64,000 nucleotides of DNA from Anaerolineae bacterium (GTDB lineage: Bacteria; Chloroflexota; Anaerolineae; Promineifilales; Promineifilaceae): positions 1-64,000 of the forward strand of contig JADLAX010000060.1 in NCBI GenBank assembly GCA_020848035.1, written 5' to 3'. This document shows, one piece after another, positions 41,510-50,918 of the stretch. The position numbers and the translations under genes were made by a program. The notes under the pieces are model-generated. The model had not been told where the DNA came from and did no database searches. It saw only the letters and a list, made by a program, of their open reading frames with translations. The first letter of the stretch is position 1; the number at the start of each line of letters is the position of its first letter.

Positions 41510-44011
41510 ATGAAACAATTGAGTTTAAACGGCCGTTGGCAGTTCCAACAGGCCAATCAGGCAGAAACCACGTGGCACGAGGCCACCGTACCCGGCTGTG
41601 TGCACAGCGATTTGCTGGACAACCAGCTAATCCCCGACCCCTACTACCGGGACAACGAACACGCCGTCCTGTGGGTGGGTGAAGCCGACTGGGTGTACCG
41701 GCGCAGCTTTGTCGTGGAACCCGACCTGCTGGCGCAGACCCAGGTGGTGCTGCGCTGCGCCGGGCTGGATACGCTGGCCACGCTCTGGCTCAACGGCAGC
41801 GAAGTCGGCCGTACCAACAACCAGTTCCGCACCTGGGAATTTGACGTCAAATCGCTGCTGCGGCCGGGCGACAATGAGATTGAAGTGCGCTTTGACTCGG
41901 CGCTGCTTTACGGGCAGGCGCGGCTGGCAGAAAAGTACATTCACAGCTGGAGCACCGACACGCACAAGCTGCCCGGCGGCAACTACGTGCGTAAGTCGCA
42001 GTGCAACTTTGGCTGGGATTGGGGGCCAAAGCTGGTCACTTGCGGCATTTGGCGCGACATTGAGCTGGTGGCCTATGACAGCGCCCGCCTGGTGGACGTG
42101 CACGTGCAGCAAGAGCACAGCGCGGCTGGCGCGGTAGCGCTGACCTGCCAGGTGCAGGTCACGCGCCTGGCGGATGATCCGGTGTGGGCGCAGTGTGACG
42201 TGGTGCTGGGTGACGAATTGGTGGCCAGTGAGACGGTGGCGGTGGTGGGGGAAACGGCTGTTACCACCCTTACCCTCAGCAATCCTCAGCTGTGGTGGCC
42301 CAACGGCCTGGGCGCGCAGCCACTGTACACGGTAAAAGTAACGCTGGTGGATGGGGCGGAACGGCCGCTCGACCGCTGGCAGCACAAAATCGGCCTGCGT
42401 ACCCTGCGGCTGGTGCGTGAGAAAGACGAGTGGGGCGAGAGCTTCCACTTTGAATGCAACGGCGTGCCCTTTTTTGCCAAAGGGGCCAACTGGATTCCCG
42501 CCGACACGCTGGTGACCCGGCTGGACCGGCAGTGGTATGCCGATTTGCTGCAATCGGGCGCGGCGGTGCACATGAACATGCTGCGCGTTTGGGGCGGCGG
42601 CATTTATGAGCAGCCCGACTTTTACGAGCTGTGTGACGAATTGGGCATCTGCCTGTGGCAAGATTTTATGTTTGCCTGCGCCACCTATCCCACCTACGAA
42701 GCTGATTTTATGGCCAACGTCGAGCAGGAGGCGGTAGAAAACATCCGCCGCCTGCGCCACCATGCCTCGCTGGCGCTGTGGTGCGGCAACAACGAACTGG
42801 AGCAGGGGCTGGTGCAGGACAAATGGTCGAAGTGGTCAATGAGCTGGGAAGATTACGGCCGTCTCTTCGACGATCTGCTGCCCAAGCTGGTGGCCGAACT
42901 CGACCCCGAAACCAGCTACTGGCCCGGCAGCCCGCACACGCCGTACGAAGACCGGCGCGACTGGAACGATCCGCGCTGGGGCGATGCCCACATCTGGGAC
43001 GTGTGGCACGGCATGAAGCCGTTTGAGTTTTATTACACCTGCTTCCACCGCTTTAACAGCGAGTTTGGCTTCCAATCCTTCCCCGAACCGCAGGTGATTG
43101 CCGGGTTTACCGTGCCGGAAGATCGCAACGTGACCAGCTACATCATGGAGCACCACCAGCGCAGCGATTCGGGCAACAGTCGCATCATGCACTACATGCT
43201 GGACTGGTTCCGCCTGCCCATGTCCTTCGAGATGACCGTCTGGCTGAGCCAGATTTTGCAGGGTATGGCCATCAAACACGCCGTGGAGCATTGGCGGCGC
43301 ACCATGCCGCGCGGCATGGGCACGCTCTACTGGCAAATCAACGACTGCTGGCCAGTGGCCAGCTGGTCCTCGCTGGATTACGAAGGGCGCTGGAAGGCGC
43401 TGCACCACATGGCGCGTCACTTTTTTGCCCCGCTGCTGCTCTCGGCCGTGCCGGATTGGGACACGGGGCTGGTGGAAGTGCACGTCACCAACGATCACCT
43501 GGCAGAAATGGCGGGACGCGTGAGTTGGGAAGTGACCACAGCCCAGGGCGAACCAATTTTAAGCGGCACGGAAACGGCCGTTATCCACCCCAACCAGAAC
43601 AACAAAATCGTGACGCTGGATTTGCAGTCGGTGGTGGCCGAATACGGCCGTCGTAACCTGCTCGTCTGGCTGCGGCTGGCGGTGGACGGCCAGATTGTCT
43701 CGACCAACCTGGCGCTGTTTTGCCGGCCCAAGCATCTGGCGCTGCTGCCGCCGGGCATTGAATGGGACGTGGCGGAGATGGGCAACGGCCGTTACACCAT
43801 CACCCTCACGGCGGCCAACCCGGCGCTGTGGGTCTGGCTAGAGGTGGCGGGCGGGCGCGTCGAGCTGTCGGACAACTTCTTCCACCTGGCAGCCAACCAG
43901 CCGCACACGGTCATGCTGACCGACAGCAGTGGGCAGCGGGGTTTGGATGGGGTGAAAACGGCCGTAACCGTGCACGCCCTCTTCGACACCTACCAGCCCT
44001 GTCGGGACTAA
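41510..44011 (+). CDS. GH2 beta-mannosidase
   Basis: 833 residues from the ATG at 41510, which has AAGGAG seven bases upstream; an ATG-like start seven codons earlier would overlap that site. The N-terminal sugar-binding and Ig-like GH2 domains (LNGRWQFQQAN; GCVHSDLLDNQLIPDPYYRD) precede the barrel. Motifs are those of beta-mannosidases: acid/base Glu in WCGNNELEQG, nucleophile Glu in FNSEFGFQSFPE and the LYWQINDCWPVASWS segment. It removes terminal beta-1,4-mannose from manno-oligosaccharides or from Man-beta-GlcNAc. No signal peptide is present, so it works on imported oligosaccharides. The following permease starts 3 bases after its stop. Confidence 0.95.
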   Translation: MKQLSLNGRWQFQQANQAETTWHEATVPGCVHSDLLDNQLIPDPYYRDNEHAVLWVGEADWVYRRSFVVEPDLLAQTQVVLRCAGLDTLATLWLNGSEVGRTNNQFRTWEFDVKSLLRPGDNEIEVRFDSALLYGQARLAEKYIHSWSTDTHKLPGGNYVRKSQCNFGWDWGPKLVTCGIWRDIELVAYDSARLVDVHVQQEHSAAGAVALTCQVQVTRLADDPVWAQCDVVLGDELVASETVAVVGETAVTTLTLSNPQLWWPNGLGAQPLYTVKVTLVDGAERPLDRWQHKIGLRTLRLVREKDEWGESFHFECNGVPFFAKGANWIPADTLVTRLDRQWYADLLQSGAAVHMNMLRVWGGGIYEQPDFYELCDELGICLWQDFMFACATYPTYEADFMANVEQEAVENIRRLRHHASLALWCGNNELEQGLVQDKWSKWSMSWEDYGRLFDDLLPKLVAELDPETSYWPGSPHTPYEDRRDWNDPRWGDAHIWDVWHGMKPFEFYYTCFHRFNSEFGFQSFPEPQVIAGFTVPEDRNVTSYIMEHHQRSDSGNSRIMHYMLDWFRLPMSFEMTVWLSQILQGMAIKHAVEHWRRTMPRGMGTLYWQINDCWPVASWSSLDYEGRWKALHHMARHFFAPLLLSAVPDWDTGLVEVHVTNDHLAEMAGRVSWEVTTAQGEPILSGTETAVIHPNQNNKIVTLDLQSVVAEYGRRNLLVWLRLAVDGQIVSTNLALFCRPKHLALLPPGIEWDVAEMGNGRYTITLTAANPALWVWLEVAGGRVELSDNFFHLAANQPHTVMLTDSSGQRGLDGVKTAVTVHALFDTYQPCRD

Positions 44012-44014
44012 ATT

Positions 44015-44926
44015 ATGTTCAAACGACTTTCCTACACGCGGGCCAGCACCAGCAAGGCGGTCGGGCTGCTGCTCATCTCGCCCTGGCTCATCGGCTTTTT
44101 GCTCTTCAAATTCCTGCCGATTGTCGCTTCGCTGGGGCTCTCCTTCACCGATTTTTACATGCTGGCCCCGGAGGAAACCCAGTTTGTCGGCCTGGCCAAC
44201 TACATCGACGCCTTCCAGAACAGTCCGATTGGCCTGTTTGTGGTGATTACCCTCAGCGCCATCATCAGCACAGTGCCGCTGCAGCTGGGGGCGTCGATTT
44301 TGTTTGCCGCCCTGCTCAATAGCAGCCGTTTGAAGCTCCCTGTGTTCACCCGGACCCTCTTTTTTATTCCCAGCATCATCCCCGGCGTGGCCATCCTCTT
44401 CATGTGGTTTGGCTTTATTGATCCCAACACCGGCTGGCTCAACCGCTTCATTCTGGAGCCGTTGGGCCTGCTTGGTGTGGAAAATGCCTTCACCGATTCC
44501 ACCTTTGCCCTGCTGGCCATCATCAGCTCGCTCTGGTCGATTGGCCCGGGCATTCTCATCATTCTGGGGGCGATGCAGGGCATGTCTAAAGAGATTATCG
44601 AGGCCGCCCGGGTGGATGGCGCGGGGCCGATGGTGCGCTTTTTTGGCATCACCCTGCCGGTGATTTCCCCGGCCATCTTTTTTACGCTGATCATCAACCT
44701 GATTGGCGTCTTTGGCGGGGTGATTTTGCTGGACCGCAGCAGCACCTTCAGCGGCAACAGTTCGCCGTTTGGCAACCTCATCTCTTACTGGATGTTTGAT
44801 GAGTGGGAGCTGGGTTTTGCCGCCAGCCTGGCGTGGATCTTTTTTGTGCTGGTGCTGCTGGTGATTGTCTTTTTGTTTCGCACGTCGCGCCGTTGGGTGT
44901 TTTATCCAGACCAGGGAGGCGCGTGA
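44015..44926 (+). CDS. Sugar ABC transporter permease, MalF type (second pair)
   Basis: 303 residues with six predicted membrane helices, opening with AVGLLLISPWLIGFLLFKFL. The ATPase-contact EAA loop is AARVDGAGPMVRFFGITLPV near residues 195-215. It overlaps the next permease gene by 1 base, so the two are translationally coupled. Unlike the first transporter, no solute-binding protein gene is adjacent, and no ATPase is present; the pair may share the binding protein encoded at 29,831 or one elsewhere. Lying between a beta-mannosidase and a membrane glycosyltransferase, it probably carries oligosaccharides feeding the cytoplasmic hydrolases. Confidence 0.94.
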   Translation: MFKRLSYTRASTSKAVGLLLISPWLIGFLLFKFLPIVASLGLSFTDFYMLAPEETQFVGLANYIDAFQNSPIGLFVVITLSAIISTVPLQLGASILFAALLNSSRLKLPVFTRTLFFIPSIIPGVAILFMWFGFIDPNTGWLNRFILEPLGLLGVENAFTDSTFALLAIISSLWSIGPGILIILGAMQGMSKEIIEAARVDGAGPMVRFFGITLPVISPAIFFTLIINLIGVFGGVILLDRSSTFSGNSSPFGNLISYWMFDEWELGFAASLAWIFFVLVLLVIVFLFRTSRRWVFYPDQGGA

Positions 44927-46005
44927 TGCCTGTTTTTAGAGGGTTAAAACGGCTGCTGACGCCGCGCACCTATGTTCAGCTAAAGCGGTGGGAGTTTTTG
45001 GGTACGGCCGTTCTAAACCTGCTCGTCTTTTCTTTCATCTTTGTCTACCTCTTTCCCACGCTGTACATGCTGTCGGCCTCGTTTATGGAGACGGCCCAGC
45101 TGCGCGACCGCAATGCGCCGCCCTATCCAGCGCGCCAGGTGCGCTACGACTACGACGGCAAGGAACGGCTGGTGTACCAGGTCCCCTTCGGCGATGAGCT
45201 GCGTGAGCTGGCGCTGGTCAATCCCGGACGCACCTCCAGCGAGTTCATCGATCCGAACAATCCTGAGGCCGGGCTGATTACCTGGGACGGCAGCTGGCGC
45301 ACGCTGGTGGGCGTGTATCGTTTCCACGCCACGCTGGACAACTTTGCCACCATTTTGGAGTCGCTGCGGATTGGCGAGATGGTGCGGAATACGGCCGTGA
45401 TGGCCCTCATCAGCGGCATTGGCGTGGTGGTTTCGTCGATTATCGTGGCGTACGGCTTTGCCCGCTTCCCCCTGCCGGGCGGCAACCTGCTGTTTTACGT
45501 CATGATTGCCACCCTGCTCATCCCGGAAAACATCACGCTCATTCCCACCTACTTCCTCTTTGTGCGCGTGCTGGACTGGAACGGCACCTGGCTGCCCATC
45601 TTGCTGCCCTTTTTCTTTGGTAATGCCGTCTACATTTTCCTGCTGCGGCAAAACTTTAAGAGCATACCGAAAGAGTTGGAGGAAGCGGCCGTAATCGACG
45701 GTGCCGGACCGCTGCGTACGCTCTTTTCTGTCGTCCTGCCGCAGTCCTGGCCCGTGATCATCACGGTTACGCTGCTGCACTTCTTCTACATCTGGAACGA
45801 AACGCGCCAGGCGTCGCTCTACCTGGCCATCCGGCGCGATTTGTCGCCCATTTCCTTTGGCATCCAGAATTATCAATCATTGGGACCGGTACAGAACCAG
45901 CTCCAGGCCAGCGCGCTGATCGTCATGGCCGTGCCGGTCATCATCTTGCTCATTTCGCAGCGCTACTTTATGCGGGGTGTGTTGGTCACAGGAATCGAAA
46001 AATAA
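44926..46005 (+). CDS. Sugar ABC transporter permease, MalG type with extracellular insert (second pair)
   Basis: 359 residues from the ATG at 44926; GGAGG lies six bases upstream and the previous stop codon shares its A. A longer frame from 44803 only reads through the preceding permease. After helix 1 there is an insert of ~80 residues (PPYPARQVRYDYDG...YQVP...FIDPNNP...WDGSWRTL) placed and patterned like the one in the permease at 32,665. The rest is standard MalG with EAA loop AAVIDGAGPLRTLFSVVLPQ. The shared insert suggests the two transporters are paralogous systems or a lineage-specific permease subtype. Confidence 0.93.
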   Translation: MPVFRGLKRLLTPRTYVQLKRWEFLGTAVLNLLVFSFIFVYLFPTLYMLSASFMETAQLRDRNAPPYPARQVRYDYDGKERLVYQVPFGDELRELALVNPGRTSSEFIDPNNPEAGLITWDGSWRTLVGVYRFHATLDNFATILESLRIGEMVRNTAVMALISGIGVVVSSIIVAYGFARFPLPGGNLLFYVMIATLLIPENITLIPTYFLFVRVLDWNGTWLPILLPFFFGNAVYIFLLRQNFKSIPKELEEAAVIDGAGPLRTLFSVVLPQSWPVIITVTLLHFFYIWNETRQASLYLAIRRDLSPISFGIQNYQSLGPVQNQLQASALIVMAVPVIILLISQRYFMRGVLVTGIEK

Positions 46006-46006
46006 G

Positions 46007-47320
46007 ATGGGGCAATCTTCCGCGAAGCGCACCGTTTTTCTCATCTGGCTGGGGTGGGTGGTGGCCATCCTGGGCTTTCAAACGTTTGTCACCGCCCGCT
46101 TGGACGTGCGCCGCCCGGATTACGCCGTCTTCTGGACGGCCGAATCCACCCGCGTCGGCGGGCCGCAGGATCGTAAATTCTACCTGCAAGAGCCGTTCAT
46201 GCAGAACCAGTCGGCCTGGGATTCTGAATATTACCTGGCCATCGCCATCGGTGGCTACGAAGACCCCAACGTGGACCGCGTGGGCGACACCATCGAATCA
46301 AGCGGCACACCCACCTACTGGCCGTTTGTGGCCCAGGGCACCAGCACCACGGTGCGGCCTGGGCTGCCCCTCAGCTACGCCTTCTTTCCATTCTATCCAC
46401 TCATGATTCGCCTGCTCGCCTGGCCGCTGACGCTGCTTGGGCTGAACGCCATCGCCACCGCCACGCTGGCCGGGGTGATCGTCTCCACCCTCGGCACCCT
46501 GGCGGCCATGCTGGCCTTGTACGAGCTGGCCAAAGACGAGCTGGGCGAATCAGGCGGCATCCGCGCCGCGTTTTATTTGCTGATTTTCCCCAGCGGTTTT
46601 TTCCTGGCGCAGGTGTACACCGAGGGGCTGTTTGTGGGGCTGGCTTTCTCCAGCCTGGCGCTGCTGCGCAAAGAGCGGTATGGCTGGGCGGCGCTGCTGG
46701 CCGTACTGGCCACATTCACCCGGGCGGCGGGCGTGCTGCTGGTCGTTCCGCTGCTGCTCTCCTGGCTGCGCAAGGGGGAGTGGCTGGACCTGGATATCGA
46801 GTGGCGGCAGGTCTACTTCAACGGCTTGCCCTGGAAAAGCATCGGCCGGGCGCTCATCATTTTGGCCCCGGCGATTGCTTTTGGCTTGTGGAAAATGTCG
46901 GACCTGGGCCGGGCGTTCACCCGGGTTGAGGAGGAGTTCTTTGGCCGCGGCTTCCTGTCGCTAGGCTATACCTACACCGCCTGGACCGAAGCGTTTGACC
47001 TGCTGTTTGGCAGCAATTTGCAATCAGCCGCCTACTATTTTGTGGAATTTTTGGGCATTGTGCTTGGCTTTACCGCCTGCATCGTTGGCCTGAAGCGCCA
47101 CCCGGACGTGGCCTGGTTTGGCCTGCTGGTGGTGCTGATTTCCTTCACCAGCGGCCCGGCGCAGGGCATGTACCGCTACGTGATTGCCGCGCCGCCGGTC
47201 TTTTTGTTCCTCAGCCGCCTGGGCAAAAACCCGGCGTTTGACCGGGTTTGGACTTTGGCCAGCACCCTGCTCATGGCGGTGATGGCCATCATGTTTACCT
47301 TTGATTTGTGGGCGGGGTAG
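46007..47320 (+). CDS. Integral membrane mannosyltransferase-like protein (PIG-V/GT-C type)
   Basis: 437 residues from the ATG at 46007, 1 base after the preceding stop. About 8-10 hydrophobic helices. A lumenal/extracellular loop carries WDSEYYLAIAIGGY and later FFPFYPLMIRLL, PSGFFLAQVYTEGLF and a charged RAAGVLLV segment. This order of motifs resembles the PIG-V family of polyprenyl-phosphate-mannose-dependent transferases. If so it adds a hexose to a lipid or protein on the outer face. Why it sits at the end of a glycoside-utilisation operon is unclear. The fold assignment is moderate; the sugar donor is an inference. Confidence 0.7.
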   Translation: MGQSSAKRTVFLIWLGWVVAILGFQTFVTARLDVRRPDYAVFWTAESTRVGGPQDRKFYLQEPFMQNQSAWDSEYYLAIAIGGYEDPNVDRVGDTIESSGTPTYWPFVAQGTSTTVRPGLPLSYAFFPFYPLMIRLLAWPLTLLGLNAIATATLAGVIVSTLGTLAAMLALYELAKDELGESGGIRAAFYLLIFPSGFFLAQVYTEGLFVGLAFSSLALLRKERYGWAALLAVLATFTRAAGVLLVVPLLLSWLRKGEWLDLDIEWRQVYFNGLPWKSIGRALIILAPAIAFGLWKMSDLGRAFTRVEEEFFGRGFLSLGYTYTAWTEAFDLLFGSNLQSAAYYFVEFLGIVLGFTACIVGLKRHPDVAWFGLLVVLISFTSGPAQGMYRYVIAAPPVFLFLSRLGKNPAFDRVWTLASTLLMAVMAIMFTFDLWAG

Positions 47321-47351
47321 GTGAGAAGGGTTTCGGGAAACTGGCACTCTT

Positions 47352-47398
47352 GTGAAACGTGAAACGTGATATCTCTCCGGTCACGTTTCACGTTTCAC
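47352..47398. repeat. Perfect 18-bp hairpin (GTGAAACGTG family)
   Basis: GTGAAACGTGAAACGTGA (47352-47369) is the exact reverse complement of 47381-47398, with an 11-base loop. It lies between convergent genes (stops at 47320 and 47446) and could end transcription of both, although no long U-tract is seen. Confidence 0.85.
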
Positions 47399-47445
47399 GT
47401 TTCATGGCTGGTAAACCCCCTGAATTCCTGAAGACCCCACGTCTG

Positions 47446-48279
47446 TTAGCTTTTGAGCGCGGCGTAACTCACAAGCTCAATGCGGCGCGCCTCAACTTTG
47501 GCCCGCACCTCATCTGAAGTGAGCACGGCCAGCTCCTTTTCCCGCTGGCGGCTGTAAATTGTCGTCGCCTCCAGCGCCCCGTCCGAATACCCCGGATGCA
47601 CCATCAGCTCAAACAGACCGCTCTGCGGCAGCCGATCCAGAATGCCGCTGATTTCCTCCAGCGTGGCGTGATCATCGTAAAATGAGGCAAAAAATGCGTC
47701 GCTGGTGGCAATGCCGTACTGCTTAAGCAGCCGGGGAGCAAACCCTTGCACGTCACCCTCCAACTCCATCGGCAGGCCGCGCAGAAAGTTGCTGTCCTGG
47801 GCATTCACCTGGCGAATGGCGCCGCAGTATTCCTGGGCCAGCTCCAGCATCGCCTGAAATAGCTCCTTCGTGTAGTACGAGGTGTGGTGGTGCGAATCGA
47901 GGTGGGTGGGCTTACGGCCGGTGATGCGCACAAATTTCTCAATTTGGGCGCGCCATTCGTGCTTGGCCTGGGCCGCGTCGATGCCCGGCAGCCGCTGGAT
48001 AAACTGTTCCAGGTTGGGCAGCCGGTATTCATCAGTGACCAGGCTGGGGATTTCTTTGGGGGAGGTAAGGGTGTATCCGGCCGTCAGCACCAGGTGTACG
48101 CCCATGTCCAGCCCGGGCGTCTCCTCCAGGGCCAGCAAGATGTCGGCTTCGGCGTTGGGGAAGTTCATCATGCAGGTGGTAGAGCGGATGATGCCCCGCC
48201 GGTAGGCGTCGCGGATACCCCGCGAAATGTTGGAAGAACGTGCATAATCATCGGCATTAACAATTAATTGCAGCGACAT
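47446..48279 (-). CDS. ChbG/YdjC-family carbohydrate deacetylase
   Basis: 277 residues from the ATG at 48279; the longer open frame upstream is translated repeat DNA. The N-terminal metal motif NADDYARS and the HxxxH-type motif LDSHHH near residue 115 are the zinc-binding sites of this family, with GVHLVLT in between. In E. coli ChbG removes one acetyl group from chitobiose or its phosphate so that the GH4 enzyme ChbF can act. A GH4 of the same branch is encoded 13 kb away in this window together with a GlcNAc-kinase-like gene, which supports a chito-oligosaccharide role. It is convergent with the plus-strand locus and followed upstream by a GH3 gene in the same direction. Confidence 0.9.
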   Translation of the reverse strand: MSLQLIVNADDYARSSNISRGIRDAYRRGIIRSTTCMMNFPNAEADILLALEETPGLDMGVHLVLTAGYTLTSPKEIPSLVTDEYRLPNLEQFIQRLPGIDAAQAKHEWRAQIEKFVRITGRKPTHLDSHHHTSYYTKELFQAMLELAQEYCGAIRQVNAQDSNFLRGLPMELEGDVQGFAPRLLKQYGIATSDAFFASFYDDHATLEEISGILDRLPQSGLFELMVHPGYSDGALEATTIYSRQREKELAVLTSDEVRAKVEARRIELVSYAALKS

Positions 48280-48370
48280 GGCGAATTTTTCCTTTAGAAT
48301 TGGTCCCCAGATTTCACAGATGACACAGATTTTTGGTTTTTGAGGAATCGAGGGGTGATGAGCCGTGATG

Positions 48371-48419
48371 CGTGAAACGTGAAACGTGACCGGAAGGGCA
48401 GCACGTTTCACGTTTCACG
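48371..48419. repeat. Perfect 18-bp hairpin (GTGAAACGTG family)
   Basis: CGTGAAACGTGAAACGTG (48371-48388) pairs exactly with 48402-48419. A second near copy of the element at 47352; this one separates the GH3 and deacetylase genes. A single ACACAGAT-type arm lies just beside it near 48,310-48,335. Confidence 0.85.
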
Positions 48420-48460
48420 TTTCACGGCCAACTCAATGAAATCCCTCAAGACCCTTCTTT

Positions 48461-50896
48461 TCATTTCACCAGCTCAACGGCCGTTTGCAACCGTATGTCC
48501 TGGCTGGAAGCACCAATCAGGATGTCGAAGGTGCCGGGTTCGACAAACCAGCCATTGTGCGCCGGGTGGTAGTAATGAAACGCTTCCTGGTTCAGATGGA
48601 ACGTCACCGTCTGGGTTTCGCCGGGTTCAAGGTGAATTTTACTGAATGCCTTGAGCTCTTTTTCGGGCCGAACCAGCGCCGATGCCACATCCCGCACGTA
48701 CACCTGCACAATTTCCTGGCCCGCTACCGTGCCGGTGTTTTGCACCTCACACTGGATTTCCAACCCCTCGTCGCTGGTGAAGGACGTGTTTTGGACCTGA
48801 AGGCTGCCGTAGGCAAAGGTGGTGTAGGAGAGGCCGTGGCCAAAGGGGAACAACGGCCGTATCTTCTTTTTGTCGTAGTAGCGGTAGCCCACAAACAAGC
48901 CTTCGCCGTAGAGAACACGGCCGTTTTCGCCCGGGTAGTTGATAAAGGCCGGGTTGTCCTCCAGCCGCACCGGGAAGGTGGTGGGCAGCTTGCCGCTGGG
49001 CGTCACGTCGCCAAAAAGGATGTCGGCCAGGGCGTTGCCGCACTCCTGGCCGTTGAACCACTGGGTCAGCACGGCGGCCGTCTGGTCCAACCACGGCATT
49101 TCCAGCGGCGAGCCGCCGTTGAGCACGACGATGGTGTGGGGATTAACGGCCGTTACCCGGGCAATCAGCTCATTTTGTTCCCCCGGCAGGGCCATGTTCA
49201 CCCGGTCAAATCCTTCAGCCTCCCACTCTTTGGTCAGCCCGGCGACCAGCACCACCACGTCTGCCTCCTGAGCGGCGCTGAGGGCCGCCGCCATCAGGTC
49301 GGTTTCTTGCGGCGGCAGGTAGCCCAGCTCCACGGCGCGGTGCATCGGCACGCCCTGCCAGCGAAACTCCAGCAGGACGTCGTACGCCTGCCCGGCGGTC
49401 AGGGTGATGGTTTGCTGCTGGCGCGAAAAGCGCTCGGCGGTGTCCCACTGGTCGATGAGCCAGCTGTCGCCCAGGCGCAGGCGGCTCTGGCCTGCGCTGG
49501 ACAGTTCAAAGGTGTGTACGCCGCTTTCCGTTGGGGTAAACGTGCCCGTCAGGCGCATGGAAAAACGTTCCTGGTTCACAAACGGCACGCTCAGGTGGAA
49601 CCAGGCAAATTTGACCACATCGGCCACCTGAGTGTAGGCCGGTTCGCCGCTCAGGTCGAAGTTGTCGTAGAGCGCCATGTCGAGGCCGGGCTGGCCAACG
49701 GCCGTTTGAAACAGCTCAATCTCTGGCGCGGGCAGCGTTTTGTGCACAAAGCAGCCTGGCTGGTAAACCACCTCAATTGCCTCGCCGGCGCGGTTTCGAA
49801 TGCCTTCCAGCGGCGAAACGACATGGTGCGTTTTCACCTGGGCACTGCCGCCGCCGAGCACGTTGGGCCAGCGGGCCAGCTCACCGATGACGGCAATCTT
49901 TTTGATAGTTTTCTCTGGCAGGGGCAGGGTCTGGTTTTCATTGCGCAGCAGCACAATCGTTTCCTGGGCAATCTGGCGAATAAGGGCACGTTCTTCCGGC
50001 AGATCGGCGGCCTGTTCGTGCACAGGGCTGACGCTGGGGCGGGCAAAGGCGTTGGTGCGTACGGCCGTTCGCAGCAGGCGGCGAACCTTGTCATCCAGCT
50101 CGGCCTCACTCAATAAACCGCTGTCCAGAGCGGCCTGCACGTGGGCTGCGCCCATCCAACGCGCCGGCCCAGGCATTTCCAGGTCCAGCCCCCCGGCGGG
50201 CACTGCTTCGGTGTAGGTGCCAAACCAGTCGGACATCACCAGGCCGTCGAAGCCCCAATCGCCTTTCAGCACGTCCTTGAGCAGGTAGTTGTTTTCGCTG
50301 GCAAAGGTGCCGTTGACCCGATTGTAGGAGGACATAACCGACCACGGTTGGGCGTCGCGCACGGCCAGGCGGAACGGTTCCAGGTAAATTTCGTGCAACG
50401 GCCGTTCCGCCACGTCGGCGCTAATCGAGGTGCGTTCAAATTCCTGGTCGTTGGCCACAAAATGTTTGATGCAGGCGCCCACACCATTGCGCTGCAAGCC
50501 GTTGATGTAGGCGATGGCCATCTGCCCGCTCAGGTACGGATCTTCGGCAAAACATTCAAAGTTGCGCCCGGCGATGGGCGTGCGGTGGATGTTCACCGTG
50601 GGGGCCAGCAGGATGTGCGCGCCTTTGCGCTTCACTTCGTTGGCCAGCAGCCCGGTGGCCTGCGCCACCAGCGCCGGGTTCCAGGTGGCCCCCAGGGCAA
50701 TGCCCACCGGGATGCAAATCGAGGGCGGATTGTTGTCGCGCCACGCGCCGCGCACGCCGTTGGGGCCGTCGCTCACCTTGATGGCCGGGATGCCCAGCCG
50801 TGCCACCGGCACGGAATGCCAGGTATCCTGCCCCGCCAGCAGCGCTATCTTTTCTTCGCGGGTTAACGCCACGATCAACTGCTCAATATCCGTCAT
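48461..50896 (-). CDS. GH3 beta-glucosidase with PA14 insertion
   Basis: 811 residues from the ATG at 50896, which has AAGGA six bases upstream. The N-terminal barrel contains KHFVANDQE and the nucleophile Asp in GLVMSDWFGTY (near residue 225). The alpha/beta sandwich domain is interrupted at residues ~395-540 by a PA14-like beta-barrel (GTFTPTESGVHTFELSSAG), which in related enzymes shapes the substrate pocket. A fibronectin III-like domain ends the protein (LEPGETQTVTFHLN). There is no signal peptide. Function: removal of terminal beta-glucosyl or related residues from oligosaccharides in the cytoplasm; specificity among glucose, xylose and GlcNAc cannot be decided here. Confidence 0.94.
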   Translation of the reverse strand: MTDIEQLIVALTREEKIALLAGQDTWHSVPVARLGIPAIKVSDGPNGVRGAWRDNNPPSICIPVGIALGATWNPALVAQATGLLANEVKRKGAHILLAPTVNIHRTPIAGRNFECFAEDPYLSGQMAIAYINGLQRNGVGACIKHFVANDQEFERTSISADVAERPLHEIYLEPFRLAVRDAQPWSVMSSYNRVNGTFASENNYLLKDVLKGDWGFDGLVMSDWFGTYTEAVPAGGLDLEMPGPARWMGAAHVQAALDSGLLSEAELDDKVRRLLRTAVRTNAFARPSVSPVHEQAADLPEERALIRQIAQETIVLLRNENQTLPLPEKTIKKIAVIGELARWPNVLGGGSAQVKTHHVVSPLEGIRNRAGEAIEVVYQPGCFVHKTLPAPEIELFQTAVGQPGLDMALYDNFDLSGEPAYTQVADVVKFAWFHLSVPFVNQERFSMRLTGTFTPTESGVHTFELSSAGQSRLRLGDSWLIDQWDTAERFSRQQQTITLTAGQAYDVLLEFRWQGVPMHRAVELGYLPPQETDLMAAALSAAQEADVVVLVAGLTKEWEAEGFDRVNMALPGEQNELIARVTAVNPHTIVVLNGGSPLEMPWLDQTAAVLTQWFNGQECGNALADILFGDVTPSGKLPTTFPVRLEDNPAFINYPGENGRVLYGEGLFVGYRYYDKKKIRPLFPFGHGLSYTTFAYGSLQVQNTSFTSDEGLEIQCEVQNTGTVAGQEIVQVYVRDVASALVRPEKELKAFSKIHLEPGETQTVTFHLNQEAFHYYHPAHNGWFVEPGTFDILIGASSQDIRLQTAVELVK

Positions 50897-50918
50897 AAAA
50901 AGTCCTTGCAGGAGATAT

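Noticed and set aside
48280-48411. Extended N-terminus of the ChbG-like deacetylase
   Set aside because: The extra residues (VTFHVSRIT) are translated GTGAAACGTG repeat; the family starts at MSLQLIVNADDY.
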